A stretch of 55,444 nt of DNA from a virus, in the IMG/VR virus record IMGVR_UViG_3300014848_000022, positions 1 through 55,444 of that record; one strand, written 5' to 3'. A program made the position numbers and the translations under genes. Positions 24,599-32,840 of the stretch are shown here, one piece after another. Each line of letters begins with the position of its first letter. Within the stretch, counting starts at the first letter, position 1. Below the pieces are notes generated by a model. The model was not told the DNA's origin, did no database searches, and saw only the letters and a program-made list of their open reading frames with translations.

Positions 24599-25627
24599 TT
24601 AGCCGGCGGTTACCGTGGGGCGGACAACCGCAACAACTGCATGAGCTGCGTCGGCTCGTTTCGCAACAATGGCGCTGAAATGGATTCCCACATACTGGCC
24701 CTGCAAGCCAGCCAGCAGGCCAAGCTGGAAGATGCGCGGCTTGAGGTTGCCGTCGCCCCCATGAACCACCGGGCGCTCGATCATCTTCTCGGTCATGATG
24801 ACCGCGAAATAATTCGAGTTGCCCGAGCCGGGCGCCGAGAAGCCATAGCTGGCGTCGGTGGTGGCGGGAAGGAACGGGTCGGGGATCAGCGGCAGGTCGC
24901 CCGCCTGCGTGCTGATGTATTTCACCGTGACGCCCGCCGTCACCTCGGCGGTACGCAGGTCGATGTGCGCGGCCTTGGCTTCACGGTCGATCAGGTCGTT
25001 CAGGATCGGGTTGATATAAATCGCGGTCGGGCGAACGGCCTGCGTGGTGTTGGCCAGCATGGCCGCGACCTTGGCCTTGATGCCGTCGATGATCGAAGCG
25101 CCCAGGCCAATCGTAGCCTGGTTGGTGATCTGGGTCAGCAGCCCGCAGAAGCTCTGCGTCGAGCTGTCGGTGATCGCCGTGGCCGTGCCGCTCCAGACCG
25201 CCGCCGCTTCGGTGATCGTGATACCCGACACGATGTCTTCGATGTCCTTGGATTCGACGTAGGAGAACTGGCCCTGCATGCGGGTAACGTCCACATCGAA
25301 CAGGCCGAAATTGGTCTGCGCGGTGACGGCCTTGATGTAGACCGAGCGCTCGGTGCGGGTCGGGCCCGACGCGGAGGGCGAGATCGAGCGCGGATCGGTG
25401 AACGTACCGGTCGCGATCGCGGTCTGGTCGAAGAAGCGGTGCGGGTGGCCGGTCGCCTGGGTTTCCGGGTTGCGGGAGAGGAAGATCGATTCGCGACGAA
25501 CGATATCGACGATTTCGGTTTCATACCGGTTCACCTCGATCGCGCCATTGCCGAGATAATCGGCGGCGGCCTTGAGCGAGATGAACTGAGCTTCGCTGAC
25601 GCGGTCGCCAGTGGCTGCAATGTTCAT
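24599..25627 (-). CDS. Major capsid protein
   Basis: A 342-residue protein placed after the protease/scaffold gene. It has the HK97-like layout: an N-terminal arm (SLKAAADYLGNGAIEVN), an E-loop region near residues 60-115, a long P-domain helix region (IIDGIKAKVAAMLANTTQ) and the A-domain (PTAIYINPILNDLI). The sequence GNSNYFAVIMTEKMIERPVVHG near residue 270 is typical of capsids from this group. It ends in TVTAG. A gene-sized HNH insertion lies directly after its stop. Confidence 0.85.
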   Translation of the reverse strand: MNIAATGDRVSEAQFISLKAAADYLGNGAIEVNRYETEIVDIVRRESIFLSRNPETQATGHPHRFFDQTAIATGTFTDPRSISPSASGPTRTERSVYIKAVTAQTNFGLFDVDVTRMQGQFSYVESKDIEDIVSGITITEAAAVWSGTATAITDSSTQSFCGLLTQITNQATIGLGASIIDGIKAKVAAMLANTTQAVRPTAIYINPILNDLIDREAKAAHIDLRTAEVTAGVTVKYISTQAGDLPLIPDPFLPATTDASYGFSAPGSGNSNYFAVIMTEKMIERPVVHGGDGNLKPRIFQLGLLAGLQGQYVGIHFSAIVAKRADAAHAVVAVVRPTVTAG

Positions 25628-25655
25628 GGTCTTGGGTCCTTTCTGGCGAACTGGA

Positions 25656-27059
25656 TCAGTCGATCAGGCCGTTGCGGGCCATCTCGGTCTTCATCTGGAT
25701 GCGCTGCTGCATGGACAGGCCGGAGGCGCGCAGGGCTTCGTCCAGCTTGGCCACAGGCATCTTCTCGCCGTCACCCGGCGCCGCGATGTTGGCCTTGGCC
25801 ATCAGCGCGCTGATTTGCGGCGAGAGCGTCTTGCGCTGCGGCTCGGGCGAGGTATCGCGCTTGGCGGCCTGGATACCTTCCAGCTTGGTCGAAAGATCGC
25901 CGATCTGGGCCTTGAGCGCGGCAACTTCCGGGCTTTCGGTCGGCGCCGTCGCACCGCCATCACCCTTCTCGGCGCCGGCGTAGAATCCGCCGTTCCAGTC
26001 GTGGTCGCGATAGATATGCGGCAGCGTTCCGGCCATGGCCTCGGCCTCCATGTTGTCGGCCATGCGATTCAGCACGGCGACATGGCCGCGCGTCGAATGA
26101 ACGCCGATACCGGCAGCCTGCATGGACGCGGCGCAGGCGCGCAGGGTATCTGCATGCGGCGCGACCTTGGCGTGCAGCTCCTTGCCGGCCTCGATCTTGC
26201 TGCCCAGTTCGTTGTGGCTGGCCTCGACCTTGTCGAGGCGTTCGGTCACGGGCTTGAGCGCGGCGGCCAGCACCGCTTCCAGTTCTTCCTTGGTCATGGG
26301 GAAATCCTCGATTGCTGCCGGGGCATTTTCAGCCGATGCGGCGAGCGACGTGGTGGTGTAGGCGGCCTTGTCCTTGAGTAGGATTGCGGCGCCAGTGAAC
26401 ACGCAGGCGGTGATGACCAAGGGGTCCGATTCAAGGTCTTCAACAAGGATTTGTTGCGCTTCAAAACTGAAGCCCAGGGCGTTCTTGTTGGCCTTGATCT
26501 CGGCGGCTTCCTCGGGGAAGTCGGCTGCGTAAATGAAGCCTTCAATCCGCAGATCGGAGCCTTCGACGGTGGCGCCGGTGATGACGCCGATCTTCGCGCG
26601 GACATCGTGCCCGTCGAAATTGGGGGTATAGTCAACGGCCATCAGGGCCAAACTGTCGAGCGCGGCCTCGGCCGCCTCAGCGGTCAGCAGCACGCGCTTT
26701 CCGCCCGAACCGTGTGGCGCATTGTCCGAAGGAATGCCGACCCGCGTCAGCACGCCAGAGAACGGCATGCGGTTGGGGTGGTCCTGCACGTCCGGGACCA
26801 CCAGCGCCATGGCATCGATGCGCATGGCGCTGATCTTTTCCCAATCGGTCGTATCCATGCCCAGTTCATGGGCTCGGCGAATGATGCGTCGGCGCGCCTC
26901 AGCCCTTTCTTCGACGGTCAACCCCTGCGTGCGCGAAAGCTGCGACCATGCGAGGCGGGTGTGCCGTTCGTCAGGCATGGGAAGCTTGCGCTTGCCCGGC
27001 ACTGCGAATTGTTCGCTGGGCAGGGCCTCGCGCTGCTCCTTGGTCAGTGGCGCCGTCAT
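25656..27059 (-). CDS. Prohead protease fused to scaffold
   Basis: A 467-residue protein starting at the ATG at 27059, 14 bases after the preceding gene. Residues 1-70 include a KRKLPMPDERHTRLAWSQ / LTVEERAEARRRI motif (DUF6582-like). Residues 75-230 are protease-like: His in NFDGHDVRAKIG and Ser in NALGFSFEAQ are the likely catalytic pair. The remainder (from about 245) is a helical, charged region (EELEAVLAAALKPVTERLDKVEA) typical of an internal scaffold. The protease would cut the scaffold during capsid maturation. Confidence 0.75.
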   Translation of the reverse strand: MTAPLTKEQREALPSEQFAVPGKRKLPMPDERHTRLAWSQLSRTQGLTVEERAEARRRIIRRAHELGMDTTDWEKISAMRIDAMALVVPDVQDHPNRMPFSGVLTRVGIPSDNAPHGSGGKRVLLTAEAAEAALDSLALMAVDYTPNFDGHDVRAKIGVITGATVEGSDLRIEGFIYAADFPEEAAEIKANKNALGFSFEAQQILVEDLESDPLVITACVFTGAAILLKDKAAYTTTSLAASAENAPAAIEDFPMTKEELEAVLAAALKPVTERLDKVEASHNELGSKIEAGKELHAKVAPHADTLRACAASMQAAGIGVHSTRGHVAVLNRMADNMEAEAMAGTLPHIYRDHDWNGGFYAGAEKGDGGATAPTESPEVAALKAQIGDLSTKLEGIQAAKRDTSPEPQRKTLSPQISALMAKANIAAPGDGEKMPVAKLDEALRASGLSMQQRIQMKTEMARNGLID

Positions 27060-27072
27060 TGCTGGATGAGCC

Positions 27073-27576
27073 TCAGAGGTGCGAGCGGGCGAAGGCGAGG
27101 GCGGCACCAAGCTCGCCCTCCACTTCACCTTCCAGGCCGCGCACAAAGTCCTTGAACTCGTGCCAGCGCAGCGCAAGCTGGGAGACCAAACTTTCATGCG
27201 GGCGCGGCGGCGCCACACTGATGGCGTCGGGATCAGCCGGGGCATCCGCCAGCGCCACGGTGATCGAGCCGCCCGCTGTCAGCAGTTCGCTGTCGGCTTC
27301 GGAGCCATCCACGGCGGGATTGCTGGAGGGGGGGGCTCCCGGCGCATCGCTGGGAGCGCCTTCAGCGGCCTTGGCGGCAGCGGCTGCGCCCTCCGGATGC
27401 CCGGAGATTGCCGCCCCAAGCGCGGCGATCGCACCCTTGCGGTTCGGGCCAGCCTGCTCCGCTTCGAGTGCGGCGTTCAGGGTGTCGAGGTCGACGCCGT
27501 CAAGGTGGGCTGCGAGAAGAGCCACGGGCATGGCGACGAGAGCGGCGGCATCCGCCTGGATGGTTTCCTCGCTCAT
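27073..27576 (-). CDS. Ala-rich head-region protein, unknown function
   Basis: A 167-residue acidic protein. Residues 1-65 are helical and Ala-rich (LLAAHLDGVDLDTLNAALEAEQ), residues 70-110 are a Pro/Ala/Gly linker, and the C-terminus is a charged helix (LALRWHEFKDFVRGLEGEVEGE). It overlaps the preceding gene by 4 bases. It may be a minor head or scaffold-related protein. Confidence 0.5.
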   Translation of the reverse strand: MSEETIQADAAALVAMPVALLAAHLDGVDLDTLNAALEAEQAGPNRKGAIAALGAAISGHPEGAAAAAKAAEGAPSDAPGAPPSSNPAVDGSEADSELLTAGGSITVALADAPADPDAISVAPPRPHESLVSQLALRWHEFKDFVRGLEGEVEGELGAALAFARSHL

Positions 27577-27881
27577 GCGAACACCAGCACGTCAATGGTG
27601 CCGGCAGCCAGCGTGTTGCCGGCGAGGCGCGGCGCGATGTTGATGGTGAAGCCGGTCTGCGAACGCCCACTGATCCACACGGTGGCGTCCTGACTGGGCG
27701 TCACCTGCACACCATAGGAGGCGGGCAGCTCGAGCCCGGTCAGCGCCACGGTGACGGCTGCGCCAGCGCTGCCGCCGGCGGCATTCGCGAGCTGCTTCTT
27801 CATCAGGAGGATGAGACGGTCTTCCTGCGCAGGGCCATCGCCCTTGCTGGAGACGGCGACGGTATGGAGATCCTTGGCCAT
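27573..27881 (-). CDS. Small head-region protein (possible decoration/stabiliser)
   Basis: A 102-residue protein. After a Lys-rich start and a helix (EDRLILLMKKQLANA), the rest is beta-rich (VTVALTGLELPASYGVQVTP, VWISGRSQTGFTINI), the pattern of small capsid-binding beta proteins. It follows the portal gene by 2 bases. The role is inferred from size, fold impression and position. Confidence 0.5.
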   Translation of the reverse strand: MAKDLHTVAVSSKGDGPAQEDRLILLMKKQLANAAGGSAGAAVTVALTGLELPASYGVQVTPSQDATVWISGRSQTGFTINIAPRLAGNTLAAGTIDVLVFA

Positions 27882-27883
27882 GG

Positions 27884-29233
27884 TCAGTCCTTGGTCTGGT
27901 CGGCGGCATCGCGCCGGAGGGCGGGTTTGTCGTCGGGCACTGCGGGGTCGAGCACGCGCTTGCTGCCCGTTGCGGCGGCGCGGGCGATTTCAGCTTCGGT
28001 CGAGGTGAGGTTTGAGAACGGCGTGTTCAGCGGCGGCCGACCGCGCGTCTCACGGTATTCGTCCGGCGTGATCGCGTTGGCCTTGTATTCGATCGCATAG
28101 ACCTCGGCCGTGCGCTTTTCGTCTTCGCGATCAAGGCCGATGAAGCGGAACTCCAGCTGCCAGAATCCAAGGCGGCGGTGGAGCGCATGGCGCGTCAGAT
28201 AGGCCGCCAGTTCCTTGGCTCGTGGCTTGATCGCCTGATCCCAGTCCCGTTCTTGCGCTACCTCGCCGGTACTGCGGTTCACATCGCGCTCGATACCCAG
28301 GTTCTGCGGGCTCAGATCAAAGGCGGTGGCAATTTCAGATTTCAGAAAATCCTGATATTTCAGATAGAGCGCGCTGTCGCCTTCCGGGTACAGCCTGTGC
28401 ACATTGCTGCCCTTGGTGCCCGTGATAGGCACCTTGCCTTGTCCTTCGACCTCGGCGGTCCAGTAATTGCGGAAGGCGGCGACGGTCTTCTCGTCCGTGC
28501 CTTCGCCCAGATCGAGCATGATTCCGGGCCGGGCGTTGCTGGTCAGGTTCCCGGCGAACTCGCCGACGCCCAGCTGGCGCGCGATCGAGGTGAATGCCAC
28601 CTCAAGGGGCCCCAGGCCAAAAGGGCTGGCCGTGGTCGGATTGGGCCGGATATAGATCAGCTCATCGTCGCGCAGATCGATCCTGATCCCGCCGCCGGTA
28701 TACGCCCCATAGCCCACCGACTGCGCGTAGCGCGCCTCATCGGGTTTTCCAGACCATCCGGGATAGACCTGGATCGAAAGGCCATCTGCGGCATAGAGCC
28801 AGAGCGGGCGGAGCGGATCCCCCGACATCTGCGTTTCGATCGCGCCGGCGCCAACGAGGATGTCTTCGATCACCTGCTCAGCCAAGCTGCGCCAGGCGTC
28901 ATCGGCATTCGGGTTCTTGAGGCAATAGGTCGCAATTTCGGCTTGCCGCTGCAACTCGCGGCTTTCCTTCACACCCGGCGCCGGGACGATTTCCCAATCC
29001 AGTTCGACGATCGGGTTCTTGATCGCGTTGATCGCCCGGCGGGCATAGGGCGTCTGAGCGAAATAGCGCAGGTTGCGCGGCGTGGCCTTCCAGACCAGAC
29101 GTGATCCTGTGTGCCCTTGCCCCATAGGTGCGTAGTTCGGGAACGGATTGGTGTCGCGCTTGGGCTGCGCCGGGCGTCGCCCGAAACGAGCGCGCTTGAG
29201 GCCTTCAGCAAGGATCGAGCCGAACGAGGCCAT
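27884..29233 (-). CDS. Portal protein
   Basis: A 449-residue protein directly after the large terminase. It holds typical portal blocks: RRAINAIKNPIVELDWEIVPAP near residue 66-87, WRSLAEQVIEDILVGAGAIE (111-130), DELIYIRPNPTTASPFGLGPLE (190-211), and the ATAFDLSPQNLGIERDVNRS region (300-320) from the stem/crown. The dodecameric portal is the DNA entry point and binds terminase. Its stop is followed 2 bases on by the 102-residue gene. Confidence 0.92.
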   Translation of the reverse strand: MASFGSILAEGLKRARFGRRPAQPKRDTNPFPNYAPMGQGHTGSRLVWKATPRNLRYFAQTPYARRAINAIKNPIVELDWEIVPAPGVKESRELQRQAEIATYCLKNPNADDAWRSLAEQVIEDILVGAGAIETQMSGDPLRPLWLYAADGLSIQVYPGWSGKPDEARYAQSVGYGAYTGGGIRIDLRDDELIYIRPNPTTASPFGLGPLEVAFTSIARQLGVGEFAGNLTSNARPGIMLDLGEGTDEKTVAAFRNYWTAEVEGQGKVPITGTKGSNVHRLYPEGDSALYLKYQDFLKSEIATAFDLSPQNLGIERDVNRSTGEVAQERDWDQAIKPRAKELAAYLTRHALHRRLGFWQLEFRFIGLDREDEKRTAEVYAIEYKANAITPDEYRETRGRPPLNTPFSNLTSTEAEIARAAATGSKRVLDPAVPDDKPALRRDAADQTKD

Positions 29234-29234
29234 G

Positions 29235-30611
29235 TCAGGCGAACACGAACTTGTGGCCCTGCGGCGTGATCAATTCGCCAAACGCGCGCGACAAGGCGTC
29301 GACCTGGTCGTCATGGCGTCCGTTGGGGAACATTCGCATTTCCTCTACAAGCTGGCTGTTCCACGATCCGCGCAGCATCAGCACATTTCCGACGTTAACT
29401 TGGGCCGCGAACGGCTCGGCCCTCGTTTCCTTGCTTCCCGAGTCCGGAGACGTCTTGAAATTGAACCCGGCCAGCAGGCGCCCATGATGCGTGGCCAATG
29501 TTTTTCCGGCCTGACCGGGATCCTGCGGCAGACTGATTTTGACCATGGCGCTGTCGCGGTGCGCAGTATTCAGGATCATGGCGTCGCGTTCATCAGCGCC
29601 GAGGCGGTCGCGCACCATGTCGCCGATGATAAGGCGCCCGTCCTCCATCTGCCCGAGCAGGCCGCCAGCAGTGAAGTCTCCGTTGGTCGTCGCTGCCAAG
29701 TCCCACCCGCGCACCCAGGTAATCCTCTGCGCTGGAACGGCATCGACGATGCGGATGAAGTCTGGCTTGAATAGGCCGCCCTCGGCAGGCGACGGAGCCT
29801 GCATATACTGCCCGGCAAACACATAGGGCAGCGCGCGCTCCATGCGTCGCAGTTCGGTAATCGTGTGCTTCTCCGGCCACAGCGCATTGCCTTCCGGCGT
29901 GATTGCCGCCAGGCACAGGTGCTCCCATTCTTCGCCGGTTCCGCCGCCCAGCAGCCACCCAGCAAGGTCTTCCTCGTGCAGTCGCTGCATGATCAGGATG
30001 ATCGGCGTCCTGCGGCTGTTCACGCGGGATTGCAGCGTGTGCTGATACCAATCGATCACTGACTGGCGCATCACATCGGACCGGGCCTCATCGGCCTTGT
30101 GCGGGTCGTCGATCACGATGGCCCCGCCGAAGCCTTCACGCTCCTTCCCGGCGCCGAAACCGGTCAGGGTTCCTCCTGCGCCGGTGGAATACATCACGCC
30201 ACCAGCATCGGTTTTCCAATGACTGCGGGCCGTACTGTCGAGGCGCGTCCCCGGAAAGATCGCTTGATATTCGGCGCTCTCCACGATCCGCAGCACGCCA
30301 GCGCTATTGTTCGCAGCCAGCAGGCCAGAATAGCTGGCGTGAATGAACTCTGCGTCGGCAGCCTTGCCCAGACACCATGCAATCCACATCACTACCGCCA
30401 GTTCGGTCTTGGAGTACCGGGGCGGGATATTGATAATGAGGCGAGTGGTGCGCCCCTCAAAAACATCCGTCAGCTTCCGGCAGATTGCGGCATGATGGTC
30501 AGCGCGAAGCCATTTTCCGCCGGTGCGCTGAAAGAACATCCAGCGGGCAAAGAAATAGAAATCAGAAGCGGCGAGCAGACGCGCCGCTGCCACTTCCTGC
30601 GGGCTCATCAA
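29235..30611 (-). CDS. Terminase large subunit
   Basis: A 458-residue packaging motor. The ATPase half has an atypical Walker A, PPRYSKTE (residues 63-70), and Walker B AIVIDDP (164-170) with a following DPHK; R-S-K-T in Walker A is a recognised terminase variant. The nuclease half has GWDLAAT (Asp304) and the C-terminal DDQVDALSRA (Asp434, Asp435, Asp438), the metal-binding acids. Whether packaging is cos or headful cannot be judged. It overlaps the small subunit gene by 4 bases. Confidence 0.95.
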   Translation of the reverse strand: MMSPQEVAAARLLAASDFYFFARWMFFQRTGGKWLRADHHAAICRKLTDVFEGRTTRLIINIPPRYSKTELAVVMWIAWCLGKAADAEFIHASYSGLLAANNSAGVLRIVESAEYQAIFPGTRLDSTARSHWKTDAGGVMYSTGAGGTLTGFGAGKEREGFGGAIVIDDPHKADEARSDVMRQSVIDWYQHTLQSRVNSRRTPIILIMQRLHEEDLAGWLLGGGTGEEWEHLCLAAITPEGNALWPEKHTITELRRMERALPYVFAGQYMQAPSPAEGGLFKPDFIRIVDAVPAQRITWVRGWDLAATTNGDFTAGGLLGQMEDGRLIIGDMVRDRLGADERDAMILNTAHRDSAMVKISLPQDPGQAGKTLATHHGRLLAGFNFKTSPDSGSKETRAEPFAAQVNVGNVLMLRGSWNSQLVEEMRMFPNGRHDDQVDALSRAFGELITPQGHKFVFA

Positions 30612-31354
30612 ATTTCCGATGCGATCTTGCGCGCCACTTCCTGAAATTCAGCAAGGGATTGGAACCGATGCTCAATTGGGCTTCCCTCCGGCCCACTATG
30701 CTCGACACGATCCTTGAACATGCCCAGATGCCGGGCGACCTTTTCCAGTGCCGCCATTTGGTCATGCATCTTTGCCTCGATGCCGTCGCGAGTCTCCTTC
30801 ATCCCGGCGTAGAGCAGTCGAGCGCTGCCCTTGAGCCTCCGGGTATCCGCGACATGCGTTCGACCGATGCCCTCTCCGTTGCATCGCGGGCAGTGCGGAT
30901 GCGGCTCAGCGTTCCGGTCGAACCCAAATCCGCCCGCATTTGAAGGCTCGGCCCCAGGTTTCTTTCGGTCGCGGGCCTTGGCGCACGCTTCCTCCCATTC
31001 ACTGACATCGAGCCAATGGTAGAGGTGCTTGTCGCCATGGCAGTAGCGGCATGCGCAACGGCGGTATTGGCTGATCTCGTTGGGGTCGGCTGTGGCGATA
31101 GCCCAGAGCCGCTCCAACACGCGATCAGCGGTAATCTCGGTCCGTTCCGCGCGGGCGTCCATTGCGGCCTGGATCTGCTCCGCAATGTGCGGGCGCTTGA
31201 GCAGCCGGGAAGCCGCAGTCCGGGCGCTGTGCCGGTTGCGCTTTGCGCCACCGTATCCTGCCGCGAGTGCGGCGCGCGTCGCATTCTGGTCCGGGTCGGC
31301 CAGATATTCGCGCACGAAGGCGGCCTCAAGATCGCTGTCGCGACGAGTTGCCAT
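30608..31354 (-). CDS. Terminase small subunit with zinc-ribbon insertion
   Basis: A 248-residue protein; the start at 31354 has GAGG 7 bases upstream. Residues 1-60 contain the small-terminase helix-turn-helix pattern (AFVREYLADPDQNATRAALAAG, then AASRLLKRPHIAEQIQ). Residues 100-165 hold an insertion with CACRYC and HCPRCNGEG, a four- to five-Cys zinc ribbon, unusual in basic small terminases. The C-terminal helices (MAALEKVARHLGMFKD) probably oligomerise. It marks the phage cos/pac end. Confidence 0.85.
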   Translation of the reverse strand: MATRRDSDLEAAFVREYLADPDQNATRAALAAGYGGAKRNRHSARTAASRLLKRPHIAEQIQAAMDARAERTEITADRVLERLWAIATADPNEISQYRRCACRYCHGDKHLYHWLDVSEWEEACAKARDRKKPGAEPSNAGGFGFDRNAEPHPHCPRCNGEGIGRTHVADTRRLKGSARLLYAGMKETRDGIEAKMHDQMAALEKVARHLGMFKDRVEHSGPEGSPIEHRFQSLAEFQEVARKIASEI

Positions 31355-31509
31355 GATGTTTCCTCGGGGTGGCGCCCCGATACCGCACGGCGCGGGGCAG
31401 GCCGGCGGCGCCAGCAAGCCCGCGACGTGGGAGATGCCGGATCGCCTCCTTTCCGCTGTTGCTGGGCCGTGCTGGCCGGGGTGTCAGGGCGGCAGAAGGC
31501 CCTGAAACG

Positions 31510-31541
31510 AAAACGCCCGCAAGCCGATATGGCTGCGGGCG
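31510..31541 (-). terminator. Terminator directly after the candidate late promoter
   Basis: Minus strand CGCCCGC-AGCC / GGCT-T-GCGGGCG, about 11 bp with one bulge and loop ATATC, followed by TTTTCGTTT. It lies between the candidate late promoter and the small terminase gene, 10-40 bases after the expected start site: the tR' position. Confidence 0.6.
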
Positions 31542-31558
31542 CATTTGTGAATGCTGAG

Positions 31559-31587
31559 AAGGTACGCTAGTTGCTACTCACGCGCAA
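31559..31587 (-). promoter_or_regulatory. Candidate late promoter, copy 1
   Basis: Minus strand TTGCGC, 17-base spacer, TACCTT. The spacer and its left side share GCGTGAGTAGCA with the similar site at 17653-17681. It would start transcription of terminase, head and tail genes, but meets a terminator at once. Confidence 0.45.
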
Positions 31588-31591
31588 GGGG

Positions 31592-31792
31592 TCACCCATC
31601 AGCGGTTCGAATGGCATCAGCAATCGCGCCAAGGCCCACGTCCAAGCGCTCTCCGACAAAATCCAAATCGAGCGCGGCAGCAGCCTTCTTTTGGGCATCC
31701 GCAAGCTGAAGGATAGCATAAGCGATCGCATACCCGCTATCAGTTCGAGCCCTGTCCTCAATGAAATCAGCGATATGTTGCGTCCTCGACAT
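31592..31792 (-). CDS. Small helical protein before the late promoter
   Basis: A 66-residue protein from the ATG at 31792 (GGAG 9 bases upstream; an ATG at 31807 has no site). It is strongly helical and acidic (HIADFIEDRARTDSGYAIAYAILQLADAQK). Being last before the late promoter, it sits where lambda keeps late-gene control, but it is too short and non-basic for a standard Q. Function unknown. Confidence 0.5.
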   Translation of the reverse strand: MSRTQHIADFIEDRARTDSGYAIAYAILQLADAQKKAAAALDLDFVGERLDVGLGAIADAIRTADG

Positions 31793-31807
31793 CAAGTCCA
31801 TCTCCAT

Positions 31808-31871
31808 TGAGTGTGTATTGAGTGTGTATTAAACCTTGCCTTGTCGTTCAATGGTGTGTACATGGTGTGTA
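31808..31871 (+). promoter_or_regulatory. Repeated GTGTGTA operator cores upstream of hicA
   Basis: GTGTGTA occurs at 31811, 31822, 31854 and 31865: two pairs, each with an 11-base period (TGAGTGTGTATT pair, ATGGTGTGTA pair). An inverted copy (TACACAC) lies at 32157 before hicB. HicB antitoxins repress their own operon through such sites. Confidence 0.5.
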
Positions 31872-31888
31872 TCAGCAGGGAAATGAAA

Positions 31889-32077
31889 ATGCGCAGCAGC
31901 GAAGTCATCAAGAAGATCATGGCCGAGGGTTGGGAGTTTGTTCGCCAGACCGGCAGCCACCGCCATTACCGGCATGCGACACGGCCGGGAACGGTGACGG
32001 TTCCCCACCCGAAATCGGATCTCGCGAAAGGCACGCTGCGGAGCATCGAGAAGCAAAGTGGGGTTAGGCTCCTCTGA
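31889..32077 (+). CDS. hicA: HicA-type mRNA interferase toxin
   Basis: A 62-residue toxin. It contains RSSEVIKKIMAEGWEFVRQ, GSHRHYRH and GTVTVPHPKSDLAKGTLRSI, the core of the HicA double-stranded-RNA-binding fold, with catalytic His in GSHRHY. HicA cleaves mRNA to stop growth and is held off by HicB. The ATG chosen (31889) has AGGG 8 bases upstream; a start 6 bases earlier is also possible. It precedes hicB by a 102-base gap, wider than usual. Confidence 0.9.
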   Translation: MRSSEVIKKIMAEGWEFVRQTGSHRHYRHATRPGTVTVPHPKSDLAKGTLRSIEKQSGVRLL

Positions 32078-32119
32078 GGGGAGCCAATCCAGTTTATGTG
32101 TATTTATGCGCATTGTGCA

Positions 32120-32163
32120 TTGACATTATTACCCCCTCTGTTGATATACTCACTGATACACAC
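32120..32163 (+). promoter_or_regulatory. Candidate promoter/operator of hicB
   Basis: TTGACA at 32120-32125 and TATACT at 32145-32150 (19-base spacer; TGATAT at 32142 would give 16). An inverted operator core TACACAC lies at 32157-32163. A separate antitoxin promoter would let HicB be made in excess of the toxin. Confidence 0.45.
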
Positions 32164-32179
32164 ATCAAGGAGCTTAGCT

Positions 32180-32581
32180 ATGGCAACGGTTTGGTATCCG
32201 GCCATCATCGAGCGGGCAGAAGATGGCTTCAGCGTGTTCTTTCCGGACGTTCCCGGCTGCGTATCGGCCGGCGCTACGATCCAGGAGGCAGCGCGCAATG
32301 CGGAAGAGGCCCTTTCCGGGCACATCGCCGTAGGCGTTCAGCATGGTGACCACTTCGCTGCCCCCAGCGATCTGGACGATCTCGCTTGTGATCCCGAATG
32401 CGATGAGGTTTCGCGCCTTCTCGTGCGGGCCGAACTGCCTGGAAAGGCTGTGCGGATCAACATCACCATCGATGAGAGCCTGGTTGCGGCCATCGACAAG
32501 GTCGCGAAGAACCGCAGCGGATTTCTGGCCGATGCCGCACGCGAATCTCTGGCGCGGCGCCGCGAGCTGGAGGCAGCTTAG
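32180..32581 (+). CDS. hicB: HicB-type antitoxin
   Basis: A 133-residue antitoxin with AAGGAG 7 bases before ATG. Residues 1-55 hold the HicB degraded-RNase-H-like fold (YPAIIERAEDGFSVFFPDVPGC, then SAGATIQEAARNAEEAL). The C-terminus (NITIDESLVAAIDKVAKNR, then FLADAARESL) is a ribbon-helix-helix DNA-binding domain, which fits autoregulation through the GTGTGTA cores. It neutralises HicA. Confidence 0.9.
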   Translation: MATVWYPAIIERAEDGFSVFFPDVPGCVSAGATIQEAARNAEEALSGHIAVGVQHGDHFAAPSDLDDLACDPECDEVSRLLVRAELPGKAVRINITIDESLVAAIDKVAKNRSGFLADAARESLARRRELEAA

Positions 32582-32802
32582 GCCGCAGGTTTGGTCCGCG
32601 CCCGGGCAATAGCCATCCCGGCCTGAATTTCGGCCATCATCTCGGCTTTGCCCAGGTGCGCGACATAGCTGCCGATCCCGATCAGCATGGCCTTGTCGGC
32701 CTCGGGCAGGAGGGTCTCAATCTTGGCATAGAGACAGGCCAGGTTGTGAACCGCCGCCACCGCCCACATGTCATCGGGCAAAGTCTTGCTGGCGCGCATC
32801 AT
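32578..32802 (-). CDS. Small protein, replication operon 3' end, unknown
   Basis: A 74-residue frame from the ATG at 32802, coding-like (MWAVAAVHNLACLYAKIETLL). The open frame continues upstream with coding-like sequence (TDFSAPELAAINAM) to the stop of the preceding gene but shows no ATG, GTG or TTG there, so the true start may be rare (ATA at about 32841) or the ATG at 32802. It ends convergently, overlapping the hicB stop by 4 bases. Confidence 0.45.
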   Translation of the reverse strand: MMRASKTLPDDMWAVAAVHNLACLYAKIETLLPEADKAMLIGIGSYVAHLGKAEMMAEIQAGMAIARARTKPAA

Positions 32803-32840
32803 TGCGTTGATGGCGGCAAGCTCGGGGGCTGAGAAGTCGG

